Part shown: positions 45,176 to 54,856 of the stretch, piece by piece | Numbering within the stretch: the first letter of the stretch is position 1 | How the letters are laid out: every line of letters starts with the position of its first letter | Assembly: GCA_021030915.1 (NCBI GenBank) | Contig: JAGEMR010000029.1 | Span: forward strand, 1-64,000 | DNA length: 64,000 nt | Reading direction: 5' to 3' | Source: Astrothelium macrocarpum | Lineage: Eukaryota; Ascomycota; Dothideomycetes; Trypetheliales; Trypetheliaceae | Notes under the pieces: generated by a model | The model's database searches: none | What the model was told of the DNA's origin: nothing | The model's input: only the letters and a program-made list of their open reading frames with translations | Made by a program: the position numbers and the translations under genes

Positions 45176-47970
45176 ATGGACCAAACTCCGGCTATGAGTG
45201 TGCACGGACCGATGCATGGCCGAAATTTTGTTGCTGGCGTCCATACCTCAGAAGGAGGGACGACGAACTTCTACTTTAACAACAGTCAGGATCCATCGCC
45301 CCAAGCAAAAAAGGCGTACACCAATGATTCTAATCAGAAACGTCACCTGCGATTACGAGAGATACGATCGCCGCATACTTCGCAGAAAGGTCCTCAACAA
45401 TGATAAACGAGAAAATCTTGAGAGCTAATTCTCAATGAGTTTTTCACAGTTTTCCGTTGTCTCTTAAAATGATACGGGGGTCCTACTACGAGCTGTGCGG
45501 CAATTATGTCTTTGGCGGTCGCGGTTAACATTTCTTATTGCAGTCACTGGTGCTCGTCTGAAATTGATTGACTAATCTTCCTTGACTGCAGATAAGAATC
45601 GTGTTGGTCGGCGACCGTTCTCGAACGTCCCATTCAGAAGGGATCGAGACTTTGTCGATCGTGGTGATCTTCTCGATTGCATTCACGAACGTTGCTCTAA
45701 ACCAGCCGGCCGCGCCGCGCTTGTTGGTCTTGGTGGTGTTGGGTAAACTACTCTGCCCTTTGTGTCTCCATGATACTAACTGACACAGAAAATCACAACT
45801 CGCAATCGAATATGCTCACCGAATTAGGGAGCTATCGCCGGGAACTTGGGTGTTTTGGGTCTTCGCAGGCAACACAGCTCGAATCGAAGAAGCGTACAAA
45901 GCAATTGCTGACCGTCTTGGCCTTAGCGATCAGCATGCGGATAGCGCAGATGCAATACGACTTGTTGTCAAGTGGTTATCGGATGAAAACAATGGACGCT
46001 GGCTAATAATCATCGATAATGCGGATACTGAAGGAATGATGGACTTACAAGTGGGAAAGCATGGAGAGTTGTCATCTTTTGCCAATTTACTGCCGCAGAC
46101 GAACAACGGGGCTGTGCTCGTCACATCTCGAAACATTGACATGGCAAAAAAACTTGTCCACTACGACAAGGATATCATGAACGTTCCTGAGATGGATCAA
46201 GTTGAATCCAGCACACTTCTAAAAGCCAAGCTAACAGACAAGCTCACGGAGCAGCTTGGGGAGCTTGTGCCAGAATTACTTGCAGCTCTGGACTACATTC
46301 CGCTCGCCATTACCCAGGCAGCAGCATACATCAACCGATTGCGCTCTCGCATGTCTATCGAGAAATACCTTGATCAATTGCAGAGCCTCAAAGGACAAGT
46401 ACTCCTACTCGAAAAGACCACACCAGACGGACGGCGCGACGAGCATTCGGCGAATTCGATTCTTGCGACGTGGCAAATCTCATTTGAGCAAATCAAGGTT
46501 GAACAGCCATCTGCAGCGCACTTACTATCGTTTATGAGTTGTTTTCACCGGCAAAGCATACCCGAGTTTATGCTGCTACATTACATGGATGACGAAATCA
46601 GTGAGAAGGACGATAGTGACATTGCTGAGCAAGACGATATTCGTATATGTGGGAAGGATCGTATTGACATGCATGAGCGCATCAAGATAGACAGAGACGA
46701 GGAATCCAACATAGACGAGGATGAGGAGAAAGACGTGGATGCAGAGAGGAAAAACATCAACAGTGCTGAGGAGGATGATCAATTTGATGAGGAGAGCAAT
46801 ATTGGCCCAATTGACACGCCTCTAGGTAGAGCACAGGACAGTTTCGAAGAGGATATGTGGCTATTACGGAGTCTTTCATTGGTTAAATTCACGATACGCG
46901 AAGATGAGTTCGAGATGCATAGGCTTGTCCAGTTTGCGACTCGAAGGTGGCTGCGGTCAAACGGTGTGGAAGACCAGTGGAAAGACAAATTCCTTACAGC
47001 GATGGCGACGGAATTTCCCCTCGGAGTCTATGAGAACTGGCCTACATGTCGCGCTCTTTTTCCGCACGTCCAATCTCTGGTTGAGAAGAAGCCATTAGTC
47101 CGGCGACAGAGTCTACAGTGGGCGCAGGTGCTCAATACTGCTGCATGGTACGCAAGAACACAAGGATTGCTTGCGCAAGCAGAAACTATGGCTCGCAAAG
47201 CTTTCGATACCCGACTGAAGGAGCTGGGGGAAGACCATCTGGAGACATTATACAGTCTAGGCGACCTTTCCGTGATATTGCGTGCCCGATGGGAGTTCGC
47301 AGAAGCGGAAGATATGAGTTGGAAGGTGTTAGCAGGAATAGAGAGGACACGAGGACAAGAGCATCTTGATACATTCGGATGCATGAGTGATCTAGGAGTC
47401 GTACTTTCATTTCAAGGAAAGCATACAGCGGCTAAGGATATGCACCGACGAGCGTTACTGGGAAAAGAAAAGGTTCTTGGAAAGGAGCATCCCAAGACAC
47501 TTCAGAATGTAAATATTATGGCACATACGTTGTATTGTCTGGGAGAGGTTGCGGCGGCGGAGGAGATGTATTGGCGAGTTGTGACATGTCGTGAGAAAGT
47601 GCTTGGGAAGGAGCATCCTGATACGCTAGTCAGCCTTAACGGTTTGGGGCTTACTCTTGCCGAGCAAAGAAAAGACGGAGCGGAAGAGATGATGCGGCGT
47701 GCGCTAGCTGGGAAAGAGAAAGTTTTTGGAGAGGAGCATTTGAGCACGCAGAGGAGCGTTTGGGAGCTGGCGTATCGTCTAGCTCAACAGGGTCGGTGTG
47801 ATCAAGCGGCCCCTCTATATGAAAGAGCATGCACAGAGTATGAGAGAACGCTCGGTGGTTCACATCCAGTCACCGCGCGATGCCGCAAAGAATTTTCAGA
47901 TGTTTCAAAATCGGGACAAGGATCGGACTTCATCACCAGTGCAACACAGTCAAGGTTCACGCACAGATAA
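45176..47970 (+). CDS. NB-ARC/TPR NOD-like receptor with N-terminal sigma-type amyloid motif
   Basis: Putative STAND receptor that would trigger the adjacent hydrolase. Exons: 45176-45284, 45592-45742, 45789-47970, about 813 residues. Residues 9-34 are a Gly-rich motif: VHGPMHGRNFVAG then GGTTNFYF, matching the hydrolase C-terminus. The NB-ARC region follows: PFSNVPFRRDRDFVDR, Walker A GLGGVGKS (82-89, rebuilt across a 46-base intron with a TACTAAC branch site), WVFWVFAGN, Walker B RWLIIIDNAD (about 157-166), AVLVTSRN, and DYIPLAITQAAAYI. An acidic repeat insertion lies at about 354-424, then FEMHRLVQFATRRWL. The C-terminal part has five or six tetratricopeptide repeats with the LGxEHPxTL signature. 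The donor of intron 1 (GTCAGG at 45285) is uncertain; 45390 also fits the phase. Intron 1 contains copy 2 of the palindromic element. Confidence 0.85.
45320..45551. repeat. Imperfect palindromic element, copy 2 (two ~90-base arms)
   Basis: The left arm (45320-45411, starting ACCAATGATTCTAATCAGAA) and the reverse complement of the right arm (45461-45551, starting ACCAGTGACTGCAATAAGAA) align with each other and with both arms of copy 1. The right arm here is closest to the left arm of copy 1 (shared TGCAATAAGAAATGT and TATCATTTTAA). It lies within the predicted first intron of the NLR gene. Confidence 0.7.
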
Positions 47971-48457
47971 CCTCCAAAGCAGAGAAGAAATTGATCTGAA
48001 AATGCAAAAGAGCAGCATATCACGCCTATCTCGAAAGTTCGCAAGACTAAGCATTGGTAAATTAAGGAGAGCTGATAAACGATGACCGGTGGGCGGCGTT
48101 TATCTTGGTTTATTGTAGCATACTCGGGCGCGTTGCCGTCGTAGGATAAGCCATGTGGAAATGCCGAGTCATACTTCCCTTCTCCAGTCCTGTGTATATT
48201 CTACTGGTTGAGTGGAGGTTCATTTGGATTGGTCGTTGACTTGGCACAGGTTTCGGAGCGATTTTATGAGCCTGTGCGAGACTCTGTGATTCCAAGACTC
48301 TTCTTTTCCAGATAGGATGCCATTGCTACATTGGTTATTGAGCTCTTTCAATAAGTGGCGACCGGAGATAGTCGATCAAGTGCCTTACTCCAGTCAAGTT
48401 TCGAAATTCTAGAGCTTCCTGAACCGCTGTGGGGCAACAAATTCTGTACGCTACTGG

Positions 48458-48730
48458 CTGTACGTGGCAGTAAGAGTGAGCCGAAAATGACACACGGTCC
48501 ACCATCACTAAAATCAGCAGCCCTGGTGGCCTCTGAAGCTATATTTCGCTTTTGTCTCATTCAAATTTAGGTTTTTTTTTTCTGCAGTTCAGTTGGAATG
48601 GGTTTGTCTGACTACCAGTTTTATAAATTTTATAGAGAGCTATCTATCGCGAATTAAGGCTCTGGAGGCTGCTGATTTGGTGGTGGTGGCCCGTGTGTCA
48701 TTTTCGGCTCACTCTTACTGCCACGTACAG
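48458..48730. repeat. Long inverted repeat (64-65-base arms, 144-base loop)
   Basis: Arm 48458-48522 and the reverse complement of 48667-48730 are identical for the first 40 bases (starting CTGTACGTGGCAGTAAGAGT) and differ at a few positions after that. The arms encode the same short peptide (VRGSKSEPKMTHG) when read outward-in. Near identity suggests a recent inverted duplication or constraint on the hairpin. Confidence 0.8.
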
Positions 48731-49190
48731 ACTGGCTTCCTCTCTTGATCCTGGTAGCACCCTGGGCGCTAGCGTCACGCGTTAAATTGTATGAGACTTC
48801 AGGCACCCAGTCGTGCCAGTCATGTACTTACCTGTCCTTATGGGCATTGGTCGTCGCATCAATCAAAATTGTTAACGATCAATTGCATTTTTACTCTGGG
48901 CTGGCGGCGGAAGATGCTGAGACTCCTCCATGGAGCATATTTGTGTCCGGCTTTGCTGCACATCGGGAAGTAAACGATGTGATCCAAAATCCTTTCCCAC
49001 CAAATCCTCGAAGATGCAACAACTCGCATTGAGTATTTGGATCAAACAGTGTATTAAACGAAGGAGTGTTTCGTAAAAAAGCAGGTTTAGGACTCCATGT
49101 GCACACTACATTTAAGTCGTTAATGGTAAAAAGCACTTTGGCTAGCATATTGGCTGAAGTCAGGCTTGGGGGTGAGGTACTTCGAGGTTC

Positions 49191-49230
49191 TGCGAGGCTG
49201 TGCGAGATTGTGCGAGGCTGTGCGAGATGT
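49191..49230. repeat. Two tandem 20-base units
   Basis: TGCGAGGCTGTGCGAGATTG is followed directly by TGCGAGGCTGTGCGAGATGT. Each unit is itself built from a TGCGAG(G/A) half-unit. It lies about 170 bases upstream of the second NLR start. Confidence 0.7.
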
Positions 49231-49398
49231 TCGACGATTGCTGTCTGTCTTGAATCTCTTCCTGCTCGTAAACAGGCTTCAGATGAGAGAGGGGTTTCCT
49301 TCAAGTGTCTTCAGCACTGCTCTTATTCCTATGTTAGAGGCCGCTTTCAAGATGTGGCTCAATCCTGAGTAGCCCTGCTCACTCGAACCTTTGTGATC

Positions 49399-52341
49399 AT
49401 GGCAGAAGTTGCTGCGACGCTCAGTTTGGCATCCAATATCATCCAATTCATCGATTATGGCTCAAAGATCACCGCAAATTTCTGGGTACTCTACAAGAAC
49501 GGCGAAGCGGGAGCGAATGTAGTATCATCTGTTCCTAACCTACAGGCAATCACAGCAGATCTTGAGACCATCCTTACAGATTGGTCCATGGCCGACACGG
49601 AAGATGGCGACAACGACGACTCCGGGCTTCAAAAACTCGCCGTAGTGTGTCGAAAGGAAGCCCTTAGATTTCAAACATTGTTACGTGCTGTGACTAAACC
49701 TAGAGGCACACACCTCGGGAAGGGAGATGCCTTTTTGCTTGCTCTTAAAGCGGCGTGGAAGGAGGACGACCTAAAGGCTTTTCAAGAGAAATTGGATCAA
49801 TTCCGACAGCAGCTCATCTTCCATTCGCTCAACTCTCTCCGGTAGGCAGATCGTGGTACATTATTGAGGTTGTCGCGGAGAAAATGGCTCACTTTTATTA
49901 AGGATTCAAGCACGTAAGTCGACCGAGAAACAAGACGATTTACTGGATCGCATAAACGCTTTACAGCAACACATAAATGCTGTAAAGCAAGGATCAGATC
50001 GAATAGAAAACAAGGTCACCAAGATTGACTCAGATGCAGAAGGATTTGGCTCGGCTTTATTGAGCTATCTCACCGCTAAGAGCGATGATTATGTCGAAGA
50101 AGAGACGAAACAACACTGGCAGAAAGAGCTGGTGTGGGCTCTGTATCGAGAGAAGTTTGATCTCCCTAGCTTAGTGCCATCCCAGCCATCAATCTCACCT
50201 GATAGGGAGAAGAAGCTACAACAAGCTTTTCTTGGTCGTCTAAATTACCTCGGAATGGAAGACCGCGAGGATCGCATTGCATCAGCACACAAGGTTACGT
50301 TCAATTGGATATTGCAGAACCCGGATGGGCAGGCCAAGACAAAATGGTCCAACTTCAAACTTTGGCTTGAATCAGAATCCCAGCAACCATACTGGATAAC
50401 AGGAAAAGCAGGATCTGACAAGTCAACCTTGATGAAGTATTTATGTCAAGAGGATCCCGATTATTCACCACAGCAGCTTTTAGGAAAGAGGTTGCGCTGT
50501 ACAAAATATCTCGAGAAATGGGCGGCTACTGATCACCTTATAGTTGCCCATTTCTACTTCTGGAATTCCGGAATTGCTTTGCAGATGACACAAAGTGGTT
50601 TGTACCGATCTCTGCTTCATCAAATATTAAGAGAGCTACCGAGTCTCATTCCGATCGTCTCGCACAAACGGTGGGAGATAATGTGTTTATTCAACGAAGA
50701 TACCATGTCCTTGACAGAGCAGGAATTTCGCCAAATGTTTCTTACAGTCATGGAAAACCTTCCGCCGCAAACGAAATTGTGTCTGTTCATCGATGGGTTA
50801 GACGAGTTTGACGGAGACCACACTGCCCTGGTAGAGATACTCCAGGAAACCTCAAAGGAGAAACCGAACATTAAGCTTTGTGTCTCCAGCAGACCATGGA
50901 TTGTGTTTGAAGACAAATTCAAACTATCACCAAGCCTACGGCTGCAAGATCTCACGTATGAGGACATAAAAAAGTATGTCAATGCCGAATTTCGCCGTAA
51001 TACGTCTTTCGCATTGCTAAGAGAGCGCGAGCCAGCGTATGCGGATGAGCTGGTCGAGAACATTGTCTCAAAGGCGTCGGGCGTTTTCCTTTGGGTGAAT
51101 CTTGTCGTCAAATCACTCCTTGCTGGCATTGGTTATGGTGACCGCATCGTTGATTTTCAAAGGCGACTTGACCTACTACCGCCCGAGTTATCAGAGCTTT
51201 ATGAGAAGATGCTCCGAGGCCTGAATCCCTTCTATCTGGAGCATGCGGCACAACTATTCAGTCTTTTGCAGGCGAGTGAGGTTCCCCCAACTCTTCTTCT
51301 TCTGTCTTTTGCCGATGAAGACTGGAACGTTGCTGTCAGGCGACCTGTCCAACCTATTATAGCCAAAGAGGCAATCTCTCGTGCAGATACTATGCGCCGG
51401 CGCCTCAATAGTCGTTGCAACGGCCTGCTAGAAACCGTCACCATAGATCTGCTTCTTGATTATGCTGATGACGAAAATCTCCCGAGCTCCACTGTTCAGT
51501 ATCTCCACAGAACAGTAAAGGACTATATTGAAGGGCCTGCAGCACAAAAGATCCTGCAACCGGCGCTGACAGATTCCTTTGATCCTACTGTGAGATTATG
51601 TGCTGCACGCTTATCATGTCTCAAAGCCTCTGTCCCTGAAAAGCTCGGGTTTAGTGCAAAAGCTTCACTCTGGCAGGACGTGTCGCTATATTTCGTATGG
51701 CCTCTTCCATCCATCAAGAACATCAGGACGCAATAGTGCCTCTTCTAGATGAGCTTGACAAAACCGGCTGTGCTTTGGCCAAAATATACTGTGCAAGCCA
51801 GACAGCAACACCGGACCATCCACTGGAAAGTAATGGTCTAAACTTCCTAGAGCTTGGCCAATGGGTCTCTCAGCACCCCGACGTGGGACAAGAATATGGA
51901 GGAAATTTCCTATCACTGGCCGTCCGTTCGGGAATGGTTGAGTATGTCAGAAGAAAAGTGAATCGAGGCTGTTTCGTGCAAACCATGACGAGACCGCCGA
52001 CGAGTTTCTCCAGTAATGCATGCCTCAATCTTGCTGGCTCCACGAGCAGTCCAGTACATTGCCTCCTTAGAGATGCTGTAGAGAGTCTTGCTTGGTCGGA
52101 CCAGCTTATTGACTGGAAACCAAATGTTAAAATGATAGCAATGCTGTTAGAGAACGGCGCAAAGCCAACTTGCATCAGAGGCCTGCACGATTTCAAATTG
52201 ATTAAGACTCAGCACTGTATGTACGACACTCCCGGAGATGCATGGAATCAGGAAGCAGAGATGGTTCTGGGTGCATACGCTACACGTTCGCAAGGAGTTT
52301 TCAGGGCGAGCCGTGTGTCAATCTTACCACTACGCCATTAA
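49399..52341 (+). CDS. NACHT NOD-like receptor with HeLo-like N-terminal domain, probably frameshifted
   Basis: STAND protein with a fungal N-terminal domain (MAEVAATLSLASNIIQFIDY, Helo_like_N type), a linker with coiled coil (DLLDRINALQQHINAVKQGS), and a NACHT ATPase. Exon 1 is 49399-49841; intron 49842-49902 (61 bases); exon 2 from 49903. The Walker A is GKAGSDKST (residues ~315-323), with Asp where Gly is expected. Walker B LCLFIDGLDEFDG is normal. LCVSSRPW, ASGVFLWVNLVVKSLL and YLHRTVKDYI are family segments. At about 51697 the frame changes: LWQDVSLYFV in the first frame continues sensibly as ASSIHQEHQDAIVPLLDELD in the next, to the stop at 52341. The only intron that would join them is 32 bases, too short. 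No C-terminal ankyrin or WD repeats are evident. It is likely a decaying allele, unless a sequence error is involved. Confidence 0.75.
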
Positions 52342-52852
52342 AAGGCTAGAATATTCGGTCACTAGCCAAATACGCCTGACACCGTATATATACAGCTGGT
52401 TCGTGCCATGACAGGTAATACATTTGGGATACTGCCGGTCACGATTATCTGTATGTGCCACTATGACTTGGAGCAGAGTGTTGGTTGGATTGCTCTATAG
52501 GATACCGATCTGCCTATATCTAGTAGTATGCGATAATGCCATTTGACAAAGTCTTGCTTTATAGAGGCATCAATGCTGAGCGTGGTGTTTGCGTCAAATG
52601 CCTTGGAATGATTCAGACTTCATTGAAACACAACTTCATAAGTTGAGCAATGATCTCAATTTTGAAGACTGGTGGAGATTTCTAATGGAAGTTGAGTTGG
52701 TCGGACTTTTTGCTCGAGGATAAGTATCCTAATAGCCTACAAAGTTTCGGACGAGTAGGTAGAGATTATGTAGTTTACAACGTATGACCCTCCTCCTCCT
52801 CCGAGCCATGACTCCTTGAACTCCGCCCCAGAAGTTTCATACATCTAGAGCA
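52342..52852. other. Intergenic stretch (convergent 3' ends)
   Basis: About 510 bases. No feature is recognised. Confidence 0.5.
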
Positions 52853-54856
52853 TTAATACAGCTCATCCTCATAAGAAAGCGAACGCCTTCTGTCGCTATA
52901 CCTTGGCATCGATGGCCAATACTGTCGCTCACGGTCCTTCTCATCGATATACCGCCGTGCTTGCTCATACCTTCGATCACCAAAGCCATCATTACTGAGC
53001 TCATCCAAATGCCGACCGGGAAGGAACGCGGCACGAGGGAGTCCTGGTCCCTGCGTGATGCGTGGCGGCTCGATAGGTCTCCTCTCTATAAGGCGTCGAT
53101 AGTCACGATGACCGCCGACGGCGGGCTCGATGTCGTAGTCGTAGTCTCGCTGGGAGTACCTCCTTTCGAATGGCAACCGTGGCGGCTCTGCTCGATGAAC
53201 GTAGTGACTGGGTCTTCTGTAGCGAGAGCTATGATGGCGGCGAGGGCCGGATGGACGCTCTTTGTTGTATGAGTCGTCCCTGTAGTGGCGGGTACGATCA
53301 TGCTTGTGTGGAACAGCGTACACGCTCGCAGGCGATGAAGGAGGGGTACCTATGCTAGGACTGCTTGGAGTGAAGACGGAGACCTCGCTCTCATCGGAAC
53401 TTTCAGACGAGGCTTGTGGCCGGCGGCGTGCACTCGGCTTGCTGTATTCCACTTGATGTTTGCGATGCTGTTTCTCATTGGCCTGTGGTCGAGCTAAAGT
53501 TGCACGCATCGTCTGCGGCATATAGACCTTGGTCGGATCTTTGGCTTTCTTAGATGGCTTTTTGTGCTTGATTGGGGGTACTTCAACTCGGAGCATATCA
53601 TCAGAATCATCGTCATCCTCCTCCCACTCACCAAAATGTATAGGTTGATCAGGATATGGCTGAGGCCTGTGTGCCGGAGGGTGACCCATATGTGGTGGCG
53701 GTGGGGGCATGGGTGGTACATTTTGATGCATAGGCGGCACTTGGTGATGCATAGGCTGCGTATGCTGAAGCATAGGCTGTACATGCTGAGGTATGGGAGG
53801 CGCATGTTGAAGCACTGGCTGTCCAGGCCGACCCAAGTTTGGCCCAGGTTGAGCCATGTGGCCCATTACGTGACCCATGTGTGGTAGATTGTGATTATTT
53901 AGTGGGCGAAAATCTTGGTCGAAGTCTCTTGGTTGCGGAGGGAAACGTCCAGCTCCAAATTCTTGTGATTGGGCGTCTGGAGGAAAGGGCGGCCCAGGAG
54001 AATGTGGGCGATGAGCTGGACCAGGTCCATGAATACCCTGTGGTGCAAAAGGCTGTTGATTTACGAACCGTTGATTCGATTGTTGTTGGTGTGGATGGAG
54101 TTGGGGCTGCGGGTGTCCATGTGCGCCTTTTTGGGTCGTGTTTTGCTTATCGTCCCAAGCATTATGCTGCGAACCTGAGGCCGCATTATTCGTTCCAGGT
54201 CCTTTATTGGAATTGGTATCTGTTTTCCGGGGCGCCTTGAGGTCGATAATCACCCCATTAGCTCCTTGAGTATTGTTCACTAAAGCAGCTCTGGAACTCC
54301 GCTGTAGAATCACGTGGATTGTTGTAGTTTCTTGGTTACCCTTATATTGCGTGTTCCTCCTAGTGACAGTGTCAATCATGGCTAGAGACCATTTCTTATT
54401 TGGATCCTTTTCGACTTTGTTGCAATCATCAATCAGCCGATCGATCTGCTTTCGCTGAGTCTCAGAACGCAAATTTTTATATTCTTTCATTGCAGATGTC
54501 TTTGTGTTTTTACTCTGCACTTTTCTGGCCAGATCCCCCTCTGAAAAGGGCATGAGGCTTTTTTCAATGCAATCCCAAGTCTTTGAAGATCCAAAGTCAT
54601 TTTCGGCCTTGCGGAGAGTCCAACCTTCGTATAGTGAAAAGCCTTTTGTTGGCTGCTGCGTAGCCTTGGCAGCATCGAGTTTTTGACCACTGGCATTGTT
54701 TTGTCCTTTGGAATGATCTGAGCCAAGGTTCATGGATTGCATACGAGCATCGAGATTTTGTACATATTGGGACGGTCCTGCAGGACCATCCATGTGAGGA
54801 CCAAGTCCGTGATGAGGGGGTCCCTGTTGATTTGGAAATGGAGGGCCTTGGGCCAT
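52853..54856 (-). CDS. Hypothetical low-complexity protein, Pro/His/Gln/Met- and Arg-rich
   Basis: Unspliced 667-residue frame; I do not recognise the family. Residues 1-60 are Gly/Pro/Gln-rich. Residues 70-210 are the only ordered-looking part (FSLYEGWTLRKAENDFGSSK, EKSLMPFSEGDLARKVQSK, KQIDRLIDDCNKVEKDPNKK) and include a strand-like IHVILQRSSRAALVN. Residues 250-420 are Gln/His/Pro/Met-rich with an imperfect repeat of the type P-x-x-Q-H-x-x-P-M. A charged region (EWEEDDDDSDDML) and a basic Arg/Tyr/Ser-rich tail with SYEDELY at the end follow. The composition suggests a nuclear, RNA-related or condensate-forming protein, but that is inference. It sits next to the second NLR, tail to tail. 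Confidence 0.7.
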   Translation of the reverse strand: MAQGPPFPNQQGPPHHGLGPHMDGPAGPSQYVQNLDARMQSMNLGSDHSKGQNNASGQKLDAAKATQQPTKGFSLYEGWTLRKAENDFGSSKTWDCIEKSLMPFSEGDLARKVQSKNTKTSAMKEYKNLRSETQRKQIDRLIDDCNKVEKDPNKKWSLAMIDTVTRRNTQYKGNQETTTIHVILQRSSRAALVNNTQGANGVIIDLKAPRKTDTNSNKGPGTNNAASGSQHNAWDDKQNTTQKGAHGHPQPQLHPHQQQSNQRFVNQQPFAPQGIHGPGPAHRPHSPGPPFPPDAQSQEFGAGRFPPQPRDFDQDFRPLNNHNLPHMGHVMGHMAQPGPNLGRPGQPVLQHAPPIPQHVQPMLQHTQPMHHQVPPMHQNVPPMPPPPPHMGHPPAHRPQPYPDQPIHFGEWEEDDDDSDDMLRVEVPPIKHKKPSKKAKDPTKVYMPQTMRATLARPQANEKQHRKHQVEYSKPSARRRPQASSESSDESEVSVFTPSSPSIGTPPSSPASVYAVPHKHDRTRHYRDDSYNKERPSGPRRHHSSRYRRPSHYVHRAEPPRLPFERRYSQRDYDYDIEPAVGGHRDYRRLIERRPIEPPRITQGPGLPRAAFLPGRHLDELSNDGFGDRRYEQARRYIDEKDRERQYWPSMPRYSDRRRSLSYEDELY

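Larger units (their letters stand above)
47971..49398. other. Intergenic stretch between the two NLR genes
   Basis: About 1.4 kb. It contains the inverted repeat at 48458-48730 and a small tandem repeat at 49191-49230. A minus-strand frame at 48891-49304 and a GTAAGT donor near 48830 on that strand hint at a small spliced gene, but I could not build a consistent protein. Confidence 0.45.

Noticed and set aside
51697..51728. 32-base intron in the second NLR
   Set aside because: GT and AG ends exist, but the length is below the usual fungal minimum and the bases inside read as normal family sequence in the second frame.
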